Virus record (IMG/VR): IMGVR_UViG_3300042197_000182
Span: 1 to 28,237 of that record
DNA: 28,237 bases
Strand: one strand, 5' to 3'
Source: a virus
The position numbers and the translations under genes were made by a program. Under the pieces are notes generated by a model that had not been told where the DNA came from, searched no databases, and saw only the letters and a list, made by a program, of their open reading frames with translations. This document shows positions 22,587 through 28,237 of the stretch, piece by piece. The stretch's first letter is position 1. Each line of letters opens with the position of its first letter.

Positions 22587-24139
22587 GTTTCTTTAAGCTC
22601 TTGACCATACAAGTCAACGATACGGGAATGCACATCGATATTATTTTTAAGCATTTCGTAAAGCTTGCGCTCTACTGGACTGCCTGATATATGCACTACC
22701 GTCATTGTGTTCTTCTGTCCCGGCCTATTGATGCGAGCGTTTGCTTGCAGATAAGTTTCTACAGAAGTCACAGGCGCATACCACACCACCACGTTAGCAG
22801 CAGTCAACGTCAGACCATGCGATGCTGCTTGCGGTTGGATGATAAGCACTTTGGGGTCGGGCTGCTCTTGAAAGTTCTTGATGATCGCAGCCCTGCGATT
22901 CACTGTTACTGATCCGTTGATAACGTCAGACGTTATGCCTGCCTTGGTTAGGTGACTGTTAAGCAACTCGATGGTATGCGTGAACGGTACAAATACTAAA
23001 ACCTTATGGCTAGCTTCTTCAATAACTTCTTCAATGACCTGTAATCGATTGGATACATCAAACTCTATAACTTCCCTAGTGTCCGTATAGACTGCGCCAC
23101 CAGAAATCTGTAGCAGCTTATTCAGCTTTGTAGCTGCATTGATAGAAGTAACTTCTTCGCCATCCGCCGAGATCATCATCTGGTCTTTGAGAATCTTGTA
23201 ATACTTGCGCTGCTGTGGCGTCAGAGGTGCATCTCGTTCTACGTACATGAGATCAGGCAGGTCGATACAATCTTTTTTCTCAAACCTTATGGCAGGTTGC
23301 AGCACTTGATGCACGACATTCTCTGCATTCGGTTTGGGTATCCATCTAAACTGACTGACCTTCTGCATGACCTTGTCACGGAACGAACCAAGGAACTTAG
23401 GCGTGTTGTCTGGGTTGACTAGCTTTGCTAATCCGTAAGCATCCACAGGCGATTGTGCTGCCGGTGTACCCGTCAACATCCATAACCACTTGGCACGATC
23501 CGATACGCGCTTCATAATTTTCCAACGCTTGGTCGATACATTTTTATAAGCGTTGGCTTCATCGACAACAATCAAGTCAAACTTACCGTCAACAGTCACT
23601 GCGTCTTCAATGATCTCGACACCTTCAAAGTTCGTTATGACAAACTCAGCACGACTAGCTACTATCTTGACCCGTTGCGCTACCGATCCGTAGGCTATGT
23701 TGCATGTGCGGTGTACAGCAAACTTAAAGAGATCCTCCTGCCATGCTGACTTCATAATAGACAGCGGGCATACCACCAAGACTCGACGCACTAACCCAAG
23801 CTTCATCAGGTAGTCAGCAGACCAGATAACGGATGCAGTCTTGCCTGTGCCTTGCTCGTTGAAGCAGAACGCCTTGCGGTTAAGCGTTAAGAACTCTGCT
23901 GTAGTCTTTTGATGGTTGAAGGGTTGGAACTGCCCCGGCCAATCGTACTTCGTCGATATAGGAGATGGAACGCCTTTAATGAATTGATTAAGGAGCTGAG
24001 CCTCGTTGAGACCCCACTTAACCGCAACCTCGTACACCCCATCTTCCTGCCCTACCACCTTGCTCTTTTCTATGGCTGCTGTTATTCGGTCAGGATATTT
24101 AGTCCTGACCAGTAGCGCCCTGTTATCGATCACTTCCAT
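22583..24139 (-). CDS. SNF2-like superfamily 2 DNA helicase/translocase
   Basis: 518 residues. The start is one base after the HNH stop, so translation is probably coupled. SF2 motifs are all visible: a Q-like element FQPFNHQ (71-77), motif I NEQGTGKT (94-101), Ia VVCPLSIM, motif II VVDEAN (D193, E194, with Asn where DEAH proteins have His), motif III LTGTPA (222-227), a second RecA domain with KVLVFVPF and VLIIQPQAASHGLTLT, and motif VI QANARINRPGQKN (465-477). The GLTLTAANVVVWY and RPGQ features mark the SNF2/Rad54-type branch used by many phages for replication or recombination. The length is typical of a minimal two-domain helicase without accessory domains. It probably remodels DNA at forks or during recombination with the neighbouring nucleases. 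Confidence 0.9.
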   Translation of the reverse strand: MEVIDNRALLVRTKYPDRITAAIEKSKVVGQEDGVYEVAVKWGLNEAQLLNQFIKGVPSPISTKYDWPGQFQPFNHQKTTAEFLTLNRKAFCFNEQGTGKTASVIWSADYLMKLGLVRRVLVVCPLSIMKSAWQEDLFKFAVHRTCNIAYGSVAQRVKIVASRAEFVITNFEGVEIIEDAVTVDGKFDLIVVDEANAYKNVSTKRWKIMKRVSDRAKWLWMLTGTPAAQSPVDAYGLAKLVNPDNTPKFLGSFRDKVMQKVSQFRWIPKPNAENVVHQVLQPAIRFEKKDCIDLPDLMYVERDAPLTPQQRKYYKILKDQMMISADGEEVTSINAATKLNKLLQISGGAVYTDTREVIEFDVSNRLQVIEEVIEEASHKVLVFVPFTHTIELLNSHLTKAGITSDVINGSVTVNRRAAIIKNFQEQPDPKVLIIQPQAASHGLTLTAANVVVWYAPVTSVETYLQANARINRPGQKNTMTVVHISGSPVERKLYEMLKNNIDVHSRIVDLYGQELKET

Positions 24140-24140
24140 G

Positions 24141-24434
24141 CTAGTCGTTACGCTTTATTGTGTGGTTGCTATTGCGACTGAATGATCGGTTGGCACTTGC
24201 CGAGGTGATGCGTAGGTTCTTCTTGCTGTTACCACCACCCTTTGTGATTGGGCGTTTGTGGTCTATGTCCTTGCCCTCGCGCATATCGGCCTTACCGTTG
24301 CCGTTAGCATCTTTACCTTTGCGATCAATCAGATCTCTTGCTCGTTCGCGCACCCTGCGCTCGTCTTTTTCTCCTCGTGATAGTTGCTGTTGATATTCTT
24401 TTTTGTATGGTCTAGGTTTGTTAACGTAAGGCAT
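24141..24434 (-). CDS. Small HNH-type endonuclease with adjacent EF-hand-like loop
   Basis: 97 residues from the ATG at 24434, which overlaps the end of the Cas4-like gene by 14 bases and has AAGGA upstream. A longer frame to 24575 is antisense-like junk inside the neighbour. Residues 28-40 are a basic helix. Residues 42-53 read DANGNGKADMRE, fitting the 12-residue EF-hand calcium loop (D1, N3, N5, G6, D9, E12). This leads straight into the HNH core D56-I-D58-H59-K-R-P-I-x-K-G-G-G-N-S-K-K-N73-L-R, then N82-R-S-F, an HNN-type variant familiar in phages. HNH proteins nick or cut DNA with a divalent metal, and some help terminase packaging. Here it lies in a replication operon, so DNA processing or homing is more likely. 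Confidence 0.75.
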   Translation of the reverse strand: MPYVNKPRPYKKEYQQQLSRGEKDERRVRERARDLIDRKGKDANGNGKADMREGKDIDHKRPITKGGGNSKKNLRITSASANRSFSRNSNHTIKRND

Positions 24435-25116
24435 GATCAAGTCCTTTCGGGTTATGTTCACAACTAAACACTGGACAGAACTTACATAGTCCGCTTGTGA
24501 TTGCGTTCCATGTGCCGTTCTCAAGTGCTGCTTCCAACCTAGCCAGATGCTGGATCTGCGGCTCCAGATACTCAAACTTCATATCAACCGTGTGTTTCTT
24601 CTGGATGAACTCTTTGCTAACAACAAAGAGCAGTGCCGACTTAACCGTGTGGATCTTGGGGAAGTGGATAAAGGTTGCCGCTGCTAGCACATCCAACTGC
24701 TGTGTGTCTGCAAACTTTGCATTCTTTCCGGTCTTGTAGTCAACAAGGTGCGCTACACCTTTGTCCTCGTTAACAATCAGTAAGTCCGCTATCCCTCTCC
24801 ACCAGAATCCTTTTGTATTAAACCCGCAGGGGGAGAGTGAGTCTCCTTCCTTTATTAACCCCATTTCGTATTCGCAGTGCTTCGTACCCTCGATTCTTTT
24901 TAACGAATCAAGCATGCCTTCGATGAAAGCAAACCGTTCAGGTATCGGCACGTCATCTTTGATGTAGTCCTCTGCTGCTTTGTGTAGCTCCTTGCCATAC
25001 AAGGTTGCTTCACTGCCTGAGTCCTTGACATCTTTCTTAACCTTAAGATGATAATACTTACGTGGACACTGTTGAAATGTTTTGAGGCTGCTGTACGACC
25101 AACTGATATTGCTCAT
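24421..25116 (-). CDS. Cas4/RecB-like PD-(D/E)XK nuclease with probable Fe-S cluster
   Basis: 231 residues. Residues 6-20 (WSYSSLKTFQQCPRK) are the SxSxLxxFxxCP(R/K) opening of RecB/Cas4 nucleases. H45 in GKELH, D111 in GIADLL, D126-Y-K128 in LVDYKTGK and the downstream Q139/Q140 form the PD-(D/E)XK active site. C17 together with C211, C214 and C219 (CKFCPVFSC) matches the four-cysteine arrangement that holds a 4Fe-4S cluster in Cas4 and AddB. Family members are exonucleases that make 3' ends for recombination. No CRISPR array or cas1/cas2 is present, so this is a phage recombination or replication nuclease. It starts inside the end of the upstream gene by 59 bases. Confidence 0.88.
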   Translation of the reverse strand: MSNISWSYSSLKTFQQCPRKYYHLKVKKDVKDSGSEATLYGKELHKAAEDYIKDDVPIPERFAFIEGMLDSLKRIEGTKHCEYEMGLIKEGDSLSPCGFNTKGFWWRGIADLLIVNEDKGVAHLVDYKTGKNAKFADTQQLDVLAAATFIHFPKIHTVKSALLFVVSKEFIQKKHTVDMKFEYLEPQIQHLARLEAALENGTWNAITSGLCKFCPVFSCEHNPKGLDHALR

Positions 25117-25294
25117 GGGTTTCGTGGGCTAACTTGACGCTGTGGGTGAGTAGCCGGACCTCTGTAGATAGCATGGGACAAAGCTCTACGGCTTCCTGAA
25201 ACCTCCTATTAAGCAACAGATTTTTTAATTGTGCAAGTAGTTTTTCAACCTTGATAGCGTTCTCAGAATAGTCAACAAAATCAACAACTTCCAT
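25058..25294 (-). CDS. Small helical phage protein of unknown function
   Basis: 78 residues from the ATG at 25294, chosen because GGAG lies six bases upstream; earlier in-frame GTG (25318) and ATG (25306) starts are less well placed. It overlaps the end of the polymerase gene and runs 59 bases into the Cas4-like gene, so its C-terminal tail (LVVQQPQNISTVST) may simply reflect overlapping coding. The body is a two-helix-like sequence (AIKVEKLLAQLKNLLLNRRF, then QEAVELCPMLSTEVRLL) that resembles TPR-like small phage proteins, but no named family is evident. The setting between polymerase and nuclease suggests a replication accessory role. Confidence 0.6.
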   Translation of the reverse strand: MEVVDFVDYSENAIKVEKLLAQLKNLLLNRRFQEAVELCPMLSTEVRLLTHSVKLAHETHEQYQLVVQQPQNISTVST

Positions 25295-27107
25295 AAGTTT
25301 CTCCATACCCTGCTTCACAGTTTAACGGTAGCTCTTCGCACCAATCAGGCCGCACCTTCATGCACTGCTCGACGAAAGCTTTGGCAACCTCTGCCTCTTC
25401 CTTTGGTGCTATACAAGCAATGGCATCATGCACGGTCATAACCACACGATACCGCTTAGCAATCAGCAACATCTGCTCGCCTATGATGATTCTAGCCAAA
25501 GCTTGGCAGACATTCTCCGTTACCTTCCCACCGTATATGCGGTTAGGAATAACCGCTTTACCCTTCTTGGTGTCGTACACAAACTCTTCTTTACCCTCGG
25601 GCGTGACGTGAATCCGCAGGTTGGGATACTTGAGATATAACCCGTTAGGTAGCCTGATACCGTTCTCACCCTCTGCATGTATCTTGGGCTTGTCTTCCGG
25701 CAGTCCTGCCGTCTGCCCTAACAAGATAGCTACAAGTGCTTTCTGACAGTCCTTCCACAGCAACGGGATGCGAGGGTAAGTCTCTCTGTACACCGAGATG
25801 ATGCGCTGCGCTTCTTCCTCTGCGATTGCTACACCAAAGTTCTTGAGCTGAGCTTGGAACTTCTTAGCACCCATGCCGTACCCACTGCCAAGGATTGTCG
25901 TCTTACCGACAAACCGTTCATCCTTAGTGATGTCCTCCACAGGCTTGTTATATATCGCACTCGCCATGATGCGGTACACATCCTCCCCACGCTCAAAGGC
26001 TTGCACCAAGTCCCACTGCCCCGCTAGCCACGCCAGTGTCCGCGCCTCGATCTGCGAGGAGTCAGAGTCGATCATCACATAGCCTTGCGGCGCACGGATA
26101 GCATGTTTAAGCGGGGATGATCTTGGTAAGTTTTGTAGGTTAAGGTTGTCTGTGCCACCCCATCTGCCTGTATGTGCAGCGTAATACTTCAACGGTACAG
26201 GCATTGCGCCACGCTCTGCGATATTGATAAACCGTTCAGTCCTCGTTTCCTCAAGCGTTGACTTAGTACCTAGCCGCGCAGCAACAAGTGCTTGTACATC
26301 AGGATTAGGATGTTCAGCCAAAGCCTTGAACTCTTCGTCATTCTTAGCTAGTGCCAAGGTCTCACGCCCCGTGGTAGGACTAATCTTTGTAGGGGGTGTT
26401 ACCCCAAGGCTTGTTAGCACATCTGCGAACTGAGGGTTGCTCATCAGTGTCGCTTTATCAACAGTGACCTTGGCTAGTAAGTCTTCTTTCTTTTTCTGCA
26501 CCGCTGCTAGGTGTTCAGTCAGCGTGGTCTTATCAAGCACAAGCACAGGCTCTGAAAACATCTTGATCGTCAGGTCGATCAGCCGCAGTTCTATCTGTGG
26601 GAAGCTATGTATTAGACACGCCAACAAGTCACGGGTCAGGTCAACGTCGTTGACGCAATACTCACCGTACCTTGCAAGTTCCTCCAGTGTGAAATCTAGT
26701 CTGCGCTTACCTAGCGCGTTGGTTACTTCCGTGCCTTTGACCCCCAGTTGGTAGTGCCTCGCCAACGTCGCCAAGCTACCCCCCACTTCTGTGCCGTGTA
26801 TCGCCCGCGCCATGCTGAGTGTATCAATCCATCCACGAGGCTTAATACCAAAATGCCAAGTAAGAATAGCGGCATCAAACATAGCATTGTGAGCAACCGC
26901 AAGAGACTCGCGCCAGTTGAATTGCTGTAGGAATTCTTTTGTTTCTGCATACGTACCACTAAACCATTCAGTGTCTTCACCACCAACTTTAACTGCCACA
27001 CCGATAACCTCAAAGTGTGGGCTGCGTACATACTCCTCTGTTGTCATTTTAGTTAAAGAGAAGTCCCGACTGTAATAAGTTTCAAAATCAATTGTCAGTA
27101 TGTTCAT
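25281..27107 (-). CDS. polA: Family A DNA polymerase with 3'-5' exonuclease domain (Leu762 type)
   Basis: 608 residues; the start overlaps the VRR-NUC stop by ATGA. Residues 1-170 are a DnaQ-like proofreading domain with ExoI D7-x-E9, ExoII D78 in HNAMFDAA, and ExoIII Y150-x-x-x-D154 in EYCVND. The polymerase domain shows RWGGTDNLNLQNLPR (315-329), motif A D349-S-S-Q-I-E354-A-R, an O-helix with R398, K402, Leu406 and Y410-G (KTTILGSGYGMG), and motif C V-H560-D561. No 5'-3' exonuclease is present, as is usual in phages. Leu406 aligns with E. coli F762 and T7 Y526. A segment at 210-300 before the thumb is divergent. With the PrimPol-helicase and helicase in the same operon this is the replicative polymerase. 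Confidence 0.95.
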   Translation of the reverse strand: MNILTIDFETYYSRDFSLTKMTTEEYVRSPHFEVIGVAVKVGGEDTEWFSGTYAETKEFLQQFNWRESLAVAHNAMFDAAILTWHFGIKPRGWIDTLSMARAIHGTEVGGSLATLARHYQLGVKGTEVTNALGKRRLDFTLEELARYGEYCVNDVDLTRDLLACLIHSFPQIELRLIDLTIKMFSEPVLVLDKTTLTEHLAAVQKKKEDLLAKVTVDKATLMSNPQFADVLTSLGVTPPTKISPTTGRETLALAKNDEEFKALAEHPNPDVQALVAARLGTKSTLEETRTERFINIAERGAMPVPLKYYAAHTGRWGGTDNLNLQNLPRSSPLKHAIRAPQGYVMIDSDSSQIEARTLAWLAGQWDLVQAFERGEDVYRIMASAIYNKPVEDITKDERFVGKTTILGSGYGMGAKKFQAQLKNFGVAIAEEEAQRIISVYRETYPRIPLLWKDCQKALVAILLGQTAGLPEDKPKIHAEGENGIRLPNGLYLKYPNLRIHVTPEGKEEFVYDTKKGKAVIPNRIYGGKVTENVCQALARIIIGEQMLLIAKRYRVVMTVHDAIACIAPKEEAEVAKAFVEQCMKVRPDWCEELPLNCEAGYGETYGSC

Positions 27108-27400
27108 GTACGCAGTATCTCTTTAATGGTTGTATGTAGTGTTTCGATGTTGTCTTCGTTGACTACGAACGCCACACCCTTAGACTTCTGTATTTGTTCT
27201 ATCTCTCGTAACTGTAGAGCGGTGGGTTTGTTCGTTCCTGTTTTGCACTCGATAGCAACGAAGTAGCCTCGTACACAACATATGATGTCAGGTACACCTG
27301 AACGCCCATAGCCGTGAGTAGCAGGGAAAAAATAATAAATTTTATACTGCTTCAGTAGGTCTACTACTTTCTTCTTGACCTTCGACTCTGGCGTTGTCAT
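27104..27400 (-). CDS. VRR-NUC domain nuclease
   Basis: 98 residues; the ATG is preceded by AAGGAGAG with five-base spacing. The whole protein is one VRR-NUC (PD-(D/E)XK) domain: TPESKVKKKVVDLLKQY at the start, THGYGRSGVPDII with D38, VAIECKTG with E51 and K53, then a Q63 helix and GVAFVVNED. Stand-alone phage VRR-NUC proteins are often Holliday-junction or flap-directed nucleases, so it may resolve branched replication intermediates. It overlaps the polymerase by 4 bases (ATGA), indicating tight coupling, and itself begins 59 bases inside the upstream ribbon-helix-helix gene. All catalytic residues appear intact. Confidence 0.9.
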   Translation of the reverse strand: MTTPESKVKKKVVDLLKQYKIYYFFPATHGYGRSGVPDIICCVRGYFVAIECKTGTNKPTALQLREIEQIQKSKGVAFVVNEDNIETLHTTIKEILRT

Positions 27401-27599
27401 TGGTTCTCTCCTTCACATATTCAATCAAAGCGTTACGCATACGTATGTAGCACGATGCCCCTTCACCGTTGTGCATGAAGTATTCGATGACTTCTTTTGG
27501 GTATCGTATGTTCGTATGAACAAGCGTTGGGTTTTTGTTTGGTCCTCGCTGTCGTTTTATCGGTATATCTTTTTGATACATATTGTGGTCACCACTCAT
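27342..27599 (-). CDS. BrnA-like ribbon-helix-helix DNA-binding protein
   Basis: 85 residues; the ATG has AAGGAG six bases upstream and overlaps the previous stop by ATGA. Residues 18-62 contain a short basic segment (IKRQRGPNKNP) and a ribbon-helix-helix pattern: strand TNIRYPKEVIEYF, a G-x-G turn (NGEGASCYIRMR), then the helix NALIEYVKER. This closely follows the BrnA antitoxin pattern of strand, helix, GxGYQTRIN, LREYV. No BrnT-like toxin gene is adjacent, so a regulator role, or an antitoxin acting on a host toxin, is possible. The last 20 residues are charged and low complexity and overlap the VRR-NUC start region. The family assignment is by pattern, and the regulatory role is inferred. 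Confidence 0.6.
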   Translation of the reverse strand: MSGDHNMYQKDIPIKRQRGPNKNPTLVHTNIRYPKEVIEYFMHNGEGASCYIRMRNALIEYVKERTNDNARVEGQEESSRPTEAV

Positions 27600-27919
27600 G
27601 GCTTACTCCTTGCTCGTATGGCTGCGGCAATCCGCTCACGTTCTTTGCGTAAGATCTCAAGCGTCTTGGTTTGCACAGGTTCGTTTGTTCCTTGCATCGC
27701 TAATTCAGCACACGCCTCACGTTCAGCTCTGACCGCCGCTTTTCTTGACTCATGCAACTCCCGCATTACCTCAATGACCGCAAGTTCGTGCTTAAGCATG
27801 ATGGCTTTAATCATCTCAATTGGCCGTTCAATCATCGCCATCGCCGCCGCTCTGTTTTGGTCTGTTGCGTTTTGGGCTTTGATAATCGCCTCTTGGTGTA
27901 ATTTGCTTAGTGATTTCAT
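27596..27919 (-). CDS. Small alpha-helical protein of unknown function
   Basis: 107 residues, ATG at 27919 with only a weak upstream Shine-Dalgarno sequence. The sequence is almost wholly helical and Ala/Glu/Lys/Arg-rich (MKAIMLKHELAV-like amphipathic segments, then RKERERIAAAIRARSKP at the C-terminus), suggesting a coiled-coil dimer or trimer. A single Cys is present and no catalytic motif is seen. Its stop overlaps the start of the ribbon-helix-helix gene by ATGA, so both are probably co-translated. No family is recognised. Confidence 0.55.
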   Translation of the reverse strand: MKSLSKLHQEAIIKAQNATDQNRAAAMAMIERPIEMIKAIMLKHELAVIEVMRELHESRKAAVRAEREACAELAMQGTNEPVQTKTLEILRKERERIAAAIRARSKP

Positions 27920-27929
27920 GTGTTTTTAC

Positions 27930-28223
27930 TCATATCTTCAGCTCCCCTATTGAATCAGCTAGCACGTCATTACCTTCACTTGCCGCATACTTAGCAGCTT
28001 CTTCAATCGCCTTGTTCCATATAGCCATAGCCAGTGCTGTGTAAGCGTTATGTGGGCCTTTCGCGCATAGCTCCATATCAAGGTGAGTGACGTTCATGTC
28101 TTTGTCGATGCGTGCCCATTCGGTTGCATTGGTAAATGAAAATGCCATCGGCTCTTGACTAGGTTTAATGCCTACGCCGTCAGTCATGCTAATACGCATA
28201 CGCTCCACAGGCTCGCCCATCAC
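27930..28223 (-). CDS. Hypothetical phage protein, start uncertain (may begin beyond window)
   Basis: 97 residues from a GTG-ATG pair at 28223/28220, but the frame stays open to the right edge of the window, so the true start may lie outside. Residues 9-40 (RISMTDGVGIKPSQEPMAFS) and DMNVTHLDMELC look like a small mixed alpha/beta domain; residues 55-90 are an Ala-rich helix (NAYTALAMAIWNKAIEEAAK). I recognise no family. It ends 10 bases before the next gene and belongs to the same leftward operon. Confidence 0.5.
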   Translation of the reverse strand: MMGEPVERMRISMTDGVGIKPSQEPMAFSFTNATEWARIDKDMNVTHLDMELCAKGPHNAYTALAMAIWNKAIEEAAKYAASEGNDVLADSIGELKI

Positions 28224-28237
28224 GAAAGGCGCAGACG

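Noticed and set aside
24435-24575. Longer N-terminal extension of the HNH gene
   Set aside because: It would lie within the Cas4-like gene in another frame, its sequence (Trp/Ser/His-rich) is unlike a protein start, and a good ATG with upstream AAGGA exists at 24434.
24421-25116. Cas4-like gene as evidence for a CRISPR-Cas system
   Set aside because: No cas1, cas2, effector gene or repeat-spacer array is present; stand-alone Cas4-like nucleases are common in phages.

Overview
The window is part of the genome of a tailed, podovirus-like bacteriophage. It carries a GH24 lysozyme fragment, virion and ejection-type proteins and a compact replication set (PrimPol-helicase, family A DNA polymerase, SNF2-type helicase, Cas4-like, VRR-NUC and HNH nucleases). 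No rRNA, tRNA, integrase, terminase, capsid gene or RNA polymerase is visible here. The style, with Gly-rich ejection proteins, a PLxRFG-type giant protein and a Leu-type PolA, recalls phages known mostly from aquatic metagenomes. The host cannot be named from the sequence.

Plus-strand virion block (1-17883): the end of a lysozyme gene is followed without gaps by a large probable beta-propeller head-tail protein, a C1q-like jelly-roll protein, a run of Gly/Ala/Gln-rich virion proteins, a 1303-residue repeat protein ending in a self-cleaving endosialidase-type chaperone, a 534-residue coiled-coil protein, and a 2382-residue giant polyvalent protein. The giant protein contains an FtsK-gamma-like DNA-binding domain, a zincin HELLH motif and a PLxRFG-like motif. 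Stop and start codons touch or overlap, so this looks like one operon.

Convergence point (17884-18140): a GC hairpin with a U-tract on the minus strand closes the leftward operon. A possible 26-codon plus-strand ORF with a strong Shine-Dalgarno sequence and the tail of a small minus-strand gene overlap here.

Minus-strand replication block (28223 down to about 17966), read right to left: two small unknown genes, a BrnA-like ribbon-helix-helix protein, a VRR-NUC nuclease, PolA, a small helical protein, a Cas4/RecB-like nuclease, an HNH protein, an SNF2-type helicase, an internal promoter overlapping a palindrome, a coiled-coil protein, a zinc-containing protein with an acidic tail (candidate ssDNA-binding protein), a small HTH regulator, the PrimPol-helicase and a small terminal protein. 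Together these could prime, unwind, copy and process phage DNA.

The most notable signals are the FtsK-gamma-like domain in a probable ejected protein, flanked by direct DNA repeats; a peptide motif shared by the primase and the candidate SSB; Leu at the PolA 762 position; a canonical-looking EF-hand loop fused to an HNH motif; a Gly-rich motif shared by three consecutive virion proteins; and two distinct tandem repeats in the S74 protein.
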